64,000 nucleotides of DNA from Brachybacterium endophyticum (lineage in GTDB: Bacteria > Actinomycetota > Actinomycetes > Actinomycetales > Dermabacteraceae), in NCBI RefSeq assembly GCF_003130585.1, contig NZ_QFKX01000005.1, positions 62,001-126,000 of the forward strand, given 5' to 3'. Shown piece by piece: positions 18,419 through 29,502 of the stretch. The notes beneath the pieces were generated by a model that saw only the letters and a list, made by a program, of their open reading frames with translations, did not search any database and had not been told where the DNA came from. The first letter of the stretch is position 1, and the number at the start of each line of letters is the position of its first letter. The position numbers and the translations under genes are program-made.

Positions 18419-19234
18419 ATGCGAGGAACCTCCTCCACCTCCCTGCGCGAGGTGACCCAGCGGTCCCACGAGCTGCTGCGCGGCGACGACGTGTCGCTGC
18501 CGCAGGTCGCCGAGGAGCTGTTCGCCATCGCCGACGCGATCGACTCCAGCAATCAGCTGGTGCGGATGCTCAGCGACGGCGGCCGGCCGGCCTCGGTCAA
18601 GCAGGACGTCGTGACGTCGCTGTTCGCCGATCGCGTCGGCCCCGTCGCCTCCGAGCTCGCCCGTGAGGTCGTGGGCCGTCGGTGGTCCGAGCAGGAGGAC
18701 GTCCTGGACGCCCTCGAACAGCTCGGCGTCGAGGCGCTGCTCGCGCAGGCCGCCCACGAGGGCGTGCTCGAGCAGGTCGAGGAGGAGCTGTTCCAGATCT
18801 CCCGCGTGATCGACGAGAGCGGACCGCTCAGCGGTGCCCTCGACGGCGCCCGTGAGGACCCCGAGGCGCGCACGGGTGTCATCGATCGCCTGCTGGGCGC
18901 TCGTGCACTCCCGCTCACCGTCGCCCTCGCGCGCCGAGCCGTGGGGCGTCGCACCGACGTCAAGCCCGCTCGCAGGCTGCTCGGCTTCGCCGAGTTCGCC
19001 TCCGCGCGTCGTCGTCGCCTGCTGGCGATCGTGCGCACCGCGCGGGAGCTCAGCGACGAGCAGCAGTCGCGCCTGGCCTCGATCCTCACCCGTGCCTACG
19101 GGCGCGAGGTGCAGATCAATCTCGAGCTGGACCCGGAGGTCGTCGGCGGCCTGCGCGTGCAGGTCGGGGACGACCTCTACGACGCGACGGTTCTCGCGCG
19201 CCTGGCCCAGGCACGCACCCGCCTGGTGGCCTGA
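18419..19234 (+). CDS. atpH: ATP synthase F1 subunit delta
   Basis: Connects the b stalk to the top of the alpha3-beta3 head. It is 271 residues, longer than the 177 of E. coli but normal for many actinobacteria, with an all-helical N-terminal part and the conserved C-terminal segment (DPEVVGGLRVQVGDDLYDATVLARL). The length is not a b-delta fusion as in mycobacteria, since a separate full-length atpF is present. Lies in operon order before atpA. Confidence 0.94.
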   Translation: MRGTSSTSLREVTQRSHELLRGDDVSLPQVAEELFAIADAIDSSNQLVRMLSDGGRPASVKQDVVTSLFADRVGPVASELAREVVGRRWSEQEDVLDALEQLGVEALLAQAAHEGVLEQVEEELFQISRVIDESGPLSGALDGAREDPEARTGVIDRLLGARALPLTVALARRAVGRRTDVKPARRLLGFAEFASARRRRLLAIVRTARELSDEQQSRLASILTRAYGREVQINLELDPEVVGGLRVQVGDDLYDATVLARLAQARTRLVA

Positions 19235-19312
19235 CGGCCGCGCACCGACGACCCCTCATCTGACGACCACCGCCCCCCTTTGTCGGGGCAGAGAAGGAAG
19301 CGAAGCACCGCG

Positions 19313-20938
19313 ATGGCTGAGCTCACGATCCGCCCGGAGGACATCCGGAACGCCCTGGACACCGCCGTGTCCACCTACCAGGCCGAGACCCCCGACCGCG
19401 AGGAGATCGGCCGCGTCACCGAGTCGGCCGACGGCATCGCCCGCGTCGAGGGTCTGCCCGGCGTCATGGCCAACGAGCTGGTCCGCTTCGCGGACGGCAC
19501 GCTCGGTCTGGCGCTGAACCTCGAGCTCCGCGAGGTCGGCATCGTCGTCCTCGGCGAGTTCTCCGGCATCCAGGAGGGCCAGGAGGTCCGTCGCACCGGT
19601 GAGGTGCTCTCCGTGCCCGTCGGCGACAAGTTCCTGGGCCGCGTGGTCGACCCCACCGGCGCCCCCATCGACGGCCTCGGCGAGATCGAGTCGGACAGCC
19701 GGCGCGCCCTCGAGCTGCAGGCCCCGACGGTCATGCAGCGCAAGAGCGTCAAGGAGCCGATGCAGACCGGCATCAAGTCGATCGACGCGATGACCCCGAT
19801 CGGCCGCGGTCAGCGTCAGCTGATCATCGGCGACCGCCAGACCGGCAAGACCACCATCGCCCTGGACACGATCCTGAACCAGAAGGCGAACTGGGACTCC
19901 GGCGATCCCGACCAGCAGGTGCGCTGCATCTACGTGGCCGTCGGCCAGAAGGGCTCGACGATCGCCTCGGTGCGCGCGACCCTCGAGGAGGCCGGAGCGC
20001 TCGACTACACGACGATCGTCGCGGCCCCCGCCTCCGATCCCGCGGGCTTCAAGTACATCGCTCCCTACGCGGGCTCGGCCATCGGCCAGCACTGGATGTA
20101 CGAGGGCAAGCACGTCCTGATCGTCTTCGACGACCTCACCAAGCAGGCCGAGGCCTACCGTGCGGTCTCCCTGCTGCTGCGTCGCCCGCCGGGCCGCGAG
20201 GCCTACCCCGGCGACGTCTTCTACCTGCACTCCCGTCTGCTCGAGCGCTGCGCGAAGCTCAGCGACGAGATGGGTGGCGGTTCAATGACCGGTCTGCCGA
20301 TCATCGAGACCAAGGCCAACGATGTCTCGGCCTACATCCCGACCAACGTCATCTCGATCACCGACGGCCAGGTCTTCCTGCAGTCCGATCTGTTCAACGC
20401 CGACCAGCGTCCCGCTGTCGACGTCGGCATCTCGGTCTCCCGCGTGGGCGGCTCGGCCCAGATCAAGGCGATGAAGTCGGTCTCCGGCACGCTGAAGATC
20501 TCCCTCGCCCAGTACCGCGACCTCGAGTCCTTCGCGATGTTCGCCTCCGACCTGGACGCCGCCTCCAAGCAGCAGCTGAACCGCGGCGCCCGTCTGATGG
20601 AGCTGCTCAAGCAGCCCCAGAGCTCGCCCTACCCGGTCGAGGAGGAGGTCATCTCGATCTGGGCCGGCACCACCGGCAAGTTCGATGACATCGAGGTCGA
20701 GGACGTCCGCGAGTTCGAGGGTCTGCTGCTCGAGCACCTGCGCCACAACGGCAACGTCCTCGAGGACATCCGCACCTCGAAGAAGTTCTCCGACGAGTCC
20801 CAGCAGGAGGCCGCCGACCTGCTCGATCAGGTCAAGCGTGACTTCCTGGCCGGCAAGGGCCAGGCGTCCGAGGTCACCGACGTGAACGAGAGCGCCGAGG
20901 ACGAGGACATCGACCAGGAGCGCATCGTCCGCGGATGA
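19313..20938 (+). CDS. atpA: ATP synthase F1 subunit alpha
   Basis: Non-catalytic nucleotide-binding subunit, 541 residues. Walker A is GDRQTGKT (173-180, K179), followed by the catalytic-site arginine region near LSRVGGSAQ in the C-terminal half. The C-terminus carries an extra acidic tail (about the last 20 residues). The ATG at 19313 gives the family start [11 protein letters not shown]; a TTG at 19280 is in frame but lies before the GAAGGAAG ribosome-binding site. Confidence 0.97.
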   Translation: MAELTIRPEDIRNALDTAVSTYQAETPDREEIGRVTESADGIARVEGLPGVMANELVRFADGTLGLALNLELREVGIVVLGEFSGIQEGQEVRRTGEVLSVPVGDKFLGRVVDPTGAPIDGLGEIESDSRRALELQAPTVMQRKSVKEPMQTGIKSIDAMTPIGRGQRQLIIGDRQTGKTTIALDTILNQKANWDSGDPDQQVRCIYVAVGQKGSTIASVRATLEEAGALDYTTIVAAPASDPAGFKYIAPYAGSAIGQHWMYEGKHVLIVFDDLTKQAEAYRAVSLLLRRPPGREAYPGDVFYLHSRLLERCAKLSDEMGGGSMTGLPIIETKANDVSAYIPTNVISITDGQVFLQSDLFNADQRPAVDVGISVSRVGGSAQIKAMKSVSGTLKISLAQYRDLESFAMFASDLDAASKQQLNRGARLMELLKQPQSSPYPVEEEVISIWAGTTGKFDDIEVEDVREFEGLLLEHLRHNGNVLEDIRTSKKFSDESQQEAADLLDQVKRDFLAGKGQASEVTDVNESAEDEDIDQERIVRG

Positions 20939-21010
20939 TCCGGTCCGACGCCCACCCGTGAGGGCAGGGCGTCGCCGGGACCAGGCCGGAGCATCCCGCG
21001 AAGGAGAGAC

Positions 21011-23714
<2,704 letters not shown>

Positions 23715-23730
23715 GGCGACGAACGCGGCC

Positions 23731-24162
23731 ATGACCCACGTGAACGTCCCGATCACCCTGGTGGTGGTCGGGGCGTTCGTCGTCCTGCTGGCGCTCGCGG
23801 TGCTGGTGCGCTCGATCGTCCTCGCGCGGGGCTTGCTCGACTGTTACCTGTGGAGGCCCGCGGCGCGGCAGGGTCGTGGGGTCTGGCGCGGAGGACGGCT
23901 GCGCTTCTCCTCCGAGGGCCTGTATTGGCGGCGCTCGGACGCCCTGCTGCCGGGCGGGGAGGTCGCCCTGCGCCGCAGCGAGATCCTCGACGTGGTGCGC
24001 CACAGCATCGAGGGCGAGGATGAGGGGGAGCGAGCCGAGCTGGAGTTCCAGGTCCGGGGGCGCGAGCCGGTGTGGCTGATGGTCCCCTTCACCACCTCTT
24101 CGGCGGTGATCGCCTGGCAGGAGGCGGCACCCACGGGTGCCGTCCGCGGCGACGCGGACTGA
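23731..24162 (+). CDS. DUF2550 family membrane-anchored protein
   Basis: Protein of 143 residues with one N-terminal membrane helix (about 8-32) followed by a cytosolic basic domain (WRGGRLRFSSEGLYWRRSD, then a beta-rich region). The pattern and place directly after atpC match the DUF2550 family, almost always found here in actinobacteria. Function is unknown; a PH-like fold is plausible. Probably the last gene of the atp transcription unit. Confidence 0.8.
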   Translation: MTHVNVPITLVVVGAFVVLLALAVLVRSIVLARGLLDCYLWRPAARQGRGVWRGGRLRFSSEGLYWRRSDALLPGGEVALRRSEILDVVRHSIEGEDEGERAELEFQVRGREPVWLMVPFTTSSAVIAWQEAAPTGAVRGDAD

Positions 24163-24164
24163 CG

Positions 24165-24177
24165 CCCGCAGCGCGGG
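24165..24177. terminator. small hairpin between convergent DUF2550 and nagA genes
   Basis: CCCGC and GCGGG arms with a 3-base loop fill the 19-base gap between the two convergent stop codons. It is a weak candidate bidirectional terminator. Confidence 0.4.
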
Positions 24178-24181
24178 AGGA

Positions 24182-25420
24182 TCAGTCGGCGCGGGCGGTC
24201 TCGACCAGCTCGCCCCCGCGGACGACCTGCACGGGACGCAGGTGCTCATCGACCAGCAGCACGTCCCCTCGCAGCCCTGCTCGCAACGACCCGATCTCGT
24301 CCTGCGCGCCCAGAACCTGGGCCGGCACGGCGCTCGCGGCCCGCACGGCCGTGGTCAGATCCACGCCCGCCTCGCGCACGGCGAAGCGCACGACGTCGAT
24401 AAGGTGCGCGGTCCCTCCGGCGATCGACCCACCCTCCGCGAGGGTCGCGACGCCGTCCTCGACGGTGACGTCGAGGGCCCCGAGGCGGTAGCTGCCGTCG
24501 GCCATCCCGGCGGCGGCCATCGCATCGGTGATCAGCACCAGGGAGTCCGGGGCGGCGATGTCGAAGACGTGTCCCACGGTCTCGGCGGCCAGGTGGACGC
24601 CGTCGGCGATCACCTCGCCCACCAGGTGGCCCTGTGCAGCGGCGTCCAGGGCGGCGAGAGCGGGGCCCGGGTCGCGATGGTGGATCGGACGCATGCCGTT
24701 GAACAGATGAGTGGCGGTGGGGCGCGGGGATCGGCCGTGGGAGCGGCGCAGGGCGTCCCCGGCCGTGGCGATCGCCTCGCGCATCTGCGTGCTCGAGCAG
24801 TCGGTGTGCCCCAGGGAGGGGACGGCGCCGCCCTCGGCGAGGGCGCGCACGACCTCGTCGGCGTTCGCGGTCTCCGGGGCGACCGTCATCGTCGCGATGG
24901 CCCCGTCCGAGATCTCGCAGAGCCGGCGCACGAGCGCGGCATCGCCGGAGCTGATGTGCGAGGGGTTCTGGGCGCCACGGCGCACCTCGGAGATGAAGGG
25001 CCCTTCGAGGTGGATCGCTGCGACCTCGCCCTCGCCCACCAGGGAGGTCAGCATCTCGACCCGCGAGGTGAGCTCCTCGGCGGAGGCCGTCACCAGCGAG
25101 GCGACCAGGGAGGTGGTCCCGTGGCGACGGTGCTCGCGGACCGCGACCAGCGCCTCCTGCTGATCGTCGCAGTCAGGGAAGGAGGCACCGCCGCCGCCGT
25201 GGCAATGGAGGTCCACCAGGCCCGGCAGGATCAGTCCGGGGTGGTCGATGGTGCGGGCTGCCTCGTGCGACGGCGCGGCCTCGGCGCTCCCGACGAAGAG
25301 GATCCGGCCCTCGGCGATCAGGACGAGCGCATCTGTCACCACGCCCTGCTCGAGCAGGGCGGTGCCGCGCAGGGCCAGCTCGGCCTGCAGGGAGGGCTCG
25401 TGGCGGTGATCGGCGGGCAT
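24182..25420 (-). CDS. nagA: N-acetylglucosamine-6-phosphate deacetylase
   Basis: Removes acetate from GlcNAc-6-phosphate during amino-sugar and cell-wall recycling. It is an amidohydrolase of 412 residues with the metal motif DLHCHG (H72, H74), the substrate segment HLFNGMRPIHHR and the catalytic aspartate in LVLITDAMAAAGM. The ATG at 25420 with GAAGGAG 7 bases upstream is preferred over an in-frame ATG 60 bases earlier. Lies 37 bases after nucS on the same strand. No nagB or GlcNAc kinase is nearby. Confidence 0.92.
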   Translation of the reverse strand: MPADHRHEPSLQAELALRGTALLEQGVVTDALVLIAEGRILFVGSAEAAPSHEAARTIDHPGLILPGLVDLHCHGGGGASFPDCDDQQEALVAVREHRRHGTTSLVASLVTASAEELTSRVEMLTSLVGEGEVAAIHLEGPFISEVRRGAQNPSHISSGDAALVRRLCEISDGAIATMTVAPETANADEVVRALAEGGAVPSLGHTDCSSTQMREAIATAGDALRRSHGRSPRPTATHLFNGMRPIHHRDPGPALAALDAAAQGHLVGEVIADGVHLAAETVGHVFDIAAPDSLVLITDAMAAAGMADGSYRLGALDVTVEDGVATLAEGGSIAGGTAHLIDVVRFAVREAGVDLTTAVRAASAVPAQVLGAQDEIGSLRAGLRGDVLLVDEHLRPVQVVRGGELVETARAD

Positions 25421-25457
25421 CGGTGCTCCTTCGCGGACGGGACGTGGGGGAGTGGCC

Positions 25458-26183
25458 TCAGAACAGACGGCTCTCGGCATCGTCGATGCCGCGCAGCGCG
25501 TCGTAGTCGAGGGTCACGCAGTCGATGCCGCGATCGCCCGCCAGCACCTTCGCCTGCGGCTTGATGGCCTGGGCGGCGAACATGCCGCGCACCGGGGCGA
25601 GCAGCGGATCGCGGTTCAGCAGCTCGAGGTAGCGAGTGAGCTGCTCGACGCCGTCGATCTCGCCGCGGCGCTTGATCTCGATCGCGACGGTGCCGCCGTC
25701 CGCGTCCCGCGCCAGGATGTCGACCGGACCGATCGCGGTGGGGTACTCGCGTCGCACCAGGGACCAGTCCTCCCCGAGGGTCTCGATGTTCTGGGCGAGG
25801 AGAGCCTGCAGGTGGGCCTCGACGCCGTCCTTCTGCAGACCGGGGTCGATGCCGAGCTCGATGGACGTGTCCTGCAGGATCTCCACCAGGCGCACCCGCA
25901 AGCGGTCCCCGGTCTTGTCGTGGACGACGTCCCACTCCTGGACCCAGTCCTCTTCGGGAAGGGTCGCCGCTGCGTCCTCGGCCGCGTCCTCGGCGTCGGC
26001 GCGATCCGTCACGCGCAGGCGGCAGGGAGGGCTCATCCAGTTCAGCGGCTTGTAGCTGCCGCCGTCGGAGTGGACGAGCACGCTGCCGTCGGCTTTGACG
26101 ATGAGCAGGCGCGTGGCCAGGGGCAGATGAGCGGTGAGGCGGCCGGTGTAATCGACCGAGCACTTGGCAACGACGAGACGCAC
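25458..26183 (-). CDS. nucS: mismatch-specific endonuclease NucS
   Basis: Actinobacterial and archaeal EndoMS/NucS, which cuts both strands at mismatches and replaces MutS/MutL in many actinobacteria. With the GTG at 26183 it has 241 residues. The N-terminal DNA-binding domain shows the typical [14 protein letters not shown] and [10 protein letters not shown]. The RecB-like nuclease core has D155, E169 and K171 (GPVDIL, AIEIKR). The extreme C-terminus ESRLF resembles a sliding-clamp-binding tail (inference). An ATG at 26210 is an alternative start; GGAG lies only 1-3 bases from it. Confidence 0.92.
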   Translation of the reverse strand: MRLVVAKCSVDYTGRLTAHLPLATRLLIVKADGSVLVHSDGGSYKPLNWMSPPCRLRVTDRADAEDAAEDAAATLPEEDWVQEWDVVHDKTGDRLRVRLVEILQDTSIELGIDPGLQKDGVEAHLQALLAQNIETLGEDWSLVRREYPTAIGPVDILARDADGGTVAIEIKRRGEIDGVEQLTRYLELLNRDPLLAPVRGMFAAQAIKPQAKVLAGDRGIDCVTLDYDALRGIDDAESRLF

Positions 26184-26326
26184 CCGGTCAGCGTACGGCA
26201 GTGCACGCATGCTCCGGGCATCGCAGCGCGCGTGCTCACGCTCACGCTCGGGCGCGAAGAGGGTGTGCTCGCGGCCCGTCTCTCGTATCGTGAGAGGGAT
26301 TCGGTGCGAACGAGGAGATCGTCATC

Positions 26327-27499
26327 ATCTACAAGATCATTGCTAGCGTCCTGGTGGTGCTGGGGCTGGTGGGGCTCCTCCTGGGGCGCCTCGGCGAGAC
26401 CACCTGGGCGCCGTCCCCCGAGCGCACCGCGAGCGTCGACCTCTCCGACGCCGGCCCCGCCGTGGTCATCGACCCGGGCGTGCTGTACGTGGGCGGCACG
26501 CAGGGGACCGTGAAGGTCACCGGCTCCTCCGACGTCTCGGTGATCACCGCCTCGAACCAGGACATCGACGCCTACCTCGACGGCACCGCGTACACCCGGA
26601 TCACCGGGCTCTCGGACTGGCAGACGCTGACCACCGAGGCCGTGGACGCCGACGGCGAGGACACGATCTCCGATCCCACGCACTCCGACCTCTGGCGCAG
26701 CGTGGAGACGACGAAGAGCCCCGCCTCGATCGACATCGCGGACTTCCACGCCGAGGAGACCGAGAAGTCCCCTCAGCCGTACCGCGCGATCCTCCTGGTC
26801 ACCGACGGGAAGTCGGCGGGCGCGGACAGCGTGTCGATCACCTGGCCGGTCGACGAGACCAACGAATGGGTGCCCTACGCCTACGCCGCGGGAGCGACGC
26901 TCCTGATCGTCGGCCTGGTCATGCTCGTGGTCTCCGTCGGCTCCTCGCGCCGCAAAGCAGGCGCCACGGCCGGGCGCGGCGGTGCGGGCACCGCAGCGGT
27001 CGGCGCAGGCGCCGCGGGCACGGCGGTCGCCGCCGACCACGCGCACCGCGACGACACCGATCCCCAGGACGGGGACCGGGACGCGGAGCAGGAGCAGCAG
27101 GACCGGGACGCCCGGCCCGATCGGGACGCGGACGCGGACCACCACCAGGGACAGGCTCCGGAGCCCGAGACCGAACGCCTGGACCACCTGCAGGACGCCT
27201 CGCAGGAGAGCGACGAGCAGGGCGCCGCGGTCGAGCCCGCGGACGAGGCGACGACGGAACCCGCCGCCGAGCCCGCCACGGAGCCCACCACGGAGCCCGC
27301 CGCCGAGGAGGACGTCTGGGGGCCGACCGCGCCCATCACCGTCGGACCCGGCCAGGGCGAGCGCTCCGGTCACGAGTCCGCCGAGGGGTCGGAGGATCCC
27401 ACCGAGGTCCTCGACCGCGTCGAGGACCCGGCGACGCCCCCGCGTCGCCCGCACAGGCACCGCGCGAGCACGCCGGAGACCGAGGAGGAGCAGCGATGA
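26327..27499 (+). CDS. membrane protein of unknown function with charged repetitive tail, probable non-AUG start
   Basis: No family recognised. An N-terminal hydrophobic segment (YKIIASVLVVLGLVGLLLG), an extracytoplasmic beta-rich domain, a second membrane helix (WVPYAYAAGATLLIVGLVML) and a long cytoplasmic tail rich in Asp, Arg, Glu and Pro, including EPA/EPT repeats. The first canonical start (GTG at 26354) would cut the hydrophobic segment in half. The reading frame is open upstream, and GAGGAG at 26312-26317 stands 6 or 9 bases before ATC codons at 26324 and 26327, so initiation at ATC is plausible. It overlaps the following lipoprotein gene by 4 bases, suggesting that the two proteins work together at the membrane. 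Confidence 0.7.
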   Translation: MYKIIASVLVVLGLVGLLLGRLGETTWAPSPERTASVDLSDAGPAVVIDPGVLYVGGTQGTVKVTGSSDVSVITASNQDIDAYLDGTAYTRITGLSDWQTLTTEAVDADGEDTISDPTHSDLWRSVETTKSPASIDIADFHAEETEKSPQPYRAILLVTDGKSAGADSVSITWPVDETNEWVPYAYAAGATLLIVGLVMLVVSVGSSRRKAGATAGRGGAGTAAVGAGAAGTAVAADHAHRDDTDPQDGDRDAEQEQQDRDARPDRDADADHHQGQAPEPETERLDHLQDASQESDEQGAAVEPADEATTEPAAEPATEPTTEPAAEEDVWGPTAPITVGPGQGERSGHESAEGSEDPTEVLDRVEDPATPPRRPHRHRASTPETEEEQR

Positions 27500-28539
27500 G
27501 CGCAGTCACCAGGCGCGTCGTGCTGAGCGGCGCCGGCGCGATGGCGCTGGGCGGGCTGCTCGCGGCGTGCGGGTCGAAGGAGGACGCCCCACCGGCCGTC
27601 CCCTCCGGACCCGAGCTCGAGAGCCCGACCCCCGCGGTCACCGGCGACCAGATGTCGGCCTACCTCGGCGACATCCACGACGCCCTGAAGGCGGCGGACG
27701 AGGACCGAAAGGCCGGGGAGCTGGCGCCCCGCGTCACCGGCTCGGCCGCCTCCTTCCGCAAGGCCACCTACGCCATCATCGACAAGGACAAGGGCTGGGC
27801 GAAGAAGGCTCTCACCCGTCCGGGTCAGAAGGCCGTCGTCCCAATCACCTCGACCTCCGAGGACTTCCCGCGCACCGCGCTGGCCCTCGTCGAGGCCGAC
27901 GGTTCCTCCGATGCGGCGCCCTACTTCATGATCCTGCAGCAGAAGGACGCGAAGTCGCCCTACTCGACGTGGGGCTGGGCGCAGCAGGTCGCCGGCATCG
28001 ACATGCCCACGGTCCCCTCCGCCCAGGTCGGCAGCGCGGCGGTGACCGCCGACGAGAAAGACCTGCTGGTCACGCCGAAGGAGGCGCTCGAGCTCTACGC
28101 CGCGGTGCTCTCCTCGGGCGACAAGAAGGACCGCAAGCACCAGCTCGCCGACGACCCGTTCAAGCAGACCACCTTCGAGCAGATCTGGAAGGAGCGTCGC
28201 GAGCTGAACAAGGGCGTCGACAAGGACGAGATCGGTACCATCCACGAGGAGTACACCCCCGTGAAGGGCGAGGTCGGCGGGCTGCGCACCGACGACGGCG
28301 GCGCGATCGTCCTCGGCACCCTCACCTCGACGCGGAAGCTGTCCATCAACGAGGGGTCGAAGGTCAGCTACGGCGAGGACAACATCTACACCACGATCAT
28401 CGGCGCCCGGACGTTCACCAAGGAGTACTCACGCGACTACGGCACCACCGTCGCCCTGTACATCCCGCCGAAGGGCTCCGAGAAGAAGATCCAGCCGATC
28501 GGCGCCACCCGCGCCGTTCTCGACGCCCGCGGCGAATGA
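27496..28539 (+). CDS. lipoprotein of unknown function
   Basis: A 347-residue exported protein. The N-terminus has RR, a hydrophobic core and the lipobox LLAAC, giving a lipid-anchored protein, possibly Tat-exported. The mature part is a mixed alpha/beta domain without a motif that I recognise; it resembles uncharacterised actinobacterial lipoproteins found next to similar two-helix membrane proteins. ATG overlaps the upstream stop (ATGA), so expression is coupled. Its function is not known. Confidence 0.85.
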   Translation: MSAVTRRVVLSGAGAMALGGLLAACGSKEDAPPAVPSGPELESPTPAVTGDQMSAYLGDIHDALKAADEDRKAGELAPRVTGSAASFRKATYAIIDKDKGWAKKALTRPGQKAVVPITSTSEDFPRTALALVEADGSSDAAPYFMILQQKDAKSPYSTWGWAQQVAGIDMPTVPSAQVGSAAVTADEKDLLVTPKEALELYAAVLSSGDKKDRKHQLADDPFKQTTFEQIWKERRELNKGVDKDEIGTIHEEYTPVKGEVGGLRTDDGGAIVLGTLTSTRKLSINEGSKVSYGEDNIYTTIIGARTFTKEYSRDYGTTVALYIPPKGSEKKIQPIGATRAVLDARGE

Positions 28540-28587
28540 GCCCCTGCCGTCGCCGCACCCGCACCACCGATCGTTGAGGAGAACCCC

Positions 28588-29493
28588 ATGACCGATCCCT
28601 ACGGCGTCATCGACCTGTCCTCCCTCAAGAAGCCCGCCGGCGAGGCCGGCAGCGGCTCCACCGGCCAGTACGAGGTCACCGTCGAGGAGACGAACCTCGA
28701 GCAGGTCATCCAGGACTCCCAGACCACCGCGACCGTGCTCGTGGTCACTAGCAGCCGCGTGCCCGGCATGGACGAGTTCCTCGCCGCCCTGCGCAGCGCC
28801 GTCGACGCGAAGTCGGGCGCGCTGCGCCTGGCGGTCGTGGACGCCGACGCCCAGCCCCGCGTCGCCGCGGCCCTGCGCGTCCAGCAGCTGCCCACCCTGA
28901 TGCTGCTCCTGCAGGGGCAGATCCAGCCGGTCGCCGAGTCGATCGTCCCCGAGGAGCAGCTCGCCGGGCTGATGGACCAGGTGGTCCAGGTCGCCCAGCA
29001 GACGGGACTGGACACCGCAGGGGCCGACGCCGCCGCGGCGTCCGAGGCCGAGGAGGGCGAGGCGAGCCCGCAGGCCGAGCTCCCGCCCCTGTTGCAGACG
29101 GCCTACGACGCGATCGAGGCCGGGGACCTCGAGGGCGCGCGCACCGCGTTCACCGAGCACCTGAACCAGAACCCCGCCGACTCCGAGGCGACCGCCGGGC
29201 TCGCCACCGTCGACCTCATGGATCGCACGAAGGACGCCCAGCTGGAGGCTGCCCGCACCGCGGCCGCCGAGCACCCCGAGGACGTCGACGCCCAGCTGCT
29301 GGTCGCCGATCTCGACATGCTCGGCGGGCACGTCGAGGACGCCTTCTCCCGGCTCCTGGACCAGCTGCGCGGGGCCGACGCCGAGTCCCGGGACCGCCTG
29401 CGCGCGCGCCTGCTCGAGCTGTTCGCGGTCGCGGGTCCGGAAGATCCGCGCGTCGGCCCGGCGCGCAAGCGCCTGGCGAACCTCCTGTACTGA
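28588..29493 (+). CDS. CnoX/YbbN-like thioredoxin-fold protein with TPR repeats
   Basis: A 301-residue cytosolic protein. Residues about 28-145 form a thioredoxin fold in which the active-site CxxC is missing (SSRVPGM stands in its place) but the cis-proline loop QQLPTLMLL is kept. Residues about 170-300 are helical TPR-like repeats. This layout matches CnoX/YbbN co-chaperones that hold unfolded proteins for GroEL or DnaK. Without cysteines it cannot act as a redox enzyme. ATG with TTGAGGAGAA upstream. Confidence 0.88.
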   Translation: MTDPYGVIDLSSLKKPAGEAGSGSTGQYEVTVEETNLEQVIQDSQTTATVLVVTSSRVPGMDEFLAALRSAVDAKSGALRLAVVDADAQPRVAAALRVQQLPTLMLLLQGQIQPVAESIVPEEQLAGLMDQVVQVAQQTGLDTAGADAAAASEAEEGEASPQAELPPLLQTAYDAIEAGDLEGARTAFTEHLNQNPADSEATAGLATVDLMDRTKDAQLEAARTAAAEHPEDVDAQLLVADLDMLGGHVEDAFSRLLDQLRGADAESRDRLRARLLELFAVAGPEDPRVGPARKRLANLLY

Positions 29494-29502
29494 GGCGCCT
29501 CA
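29491..29502. terminator. palindrome holding both stop codons of convergent genes
   Basis: TGAGGCGCCTCA is a perfect 12-bp palindrome. Its left end is the TGA of the thioredoxin-TPR gene and its right end is the TGA of glgB on the other strand. It may form a tiny hairpin, but is small for a terminator; no other terminator fits in the 6-base gap. Confidence 0.35.
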
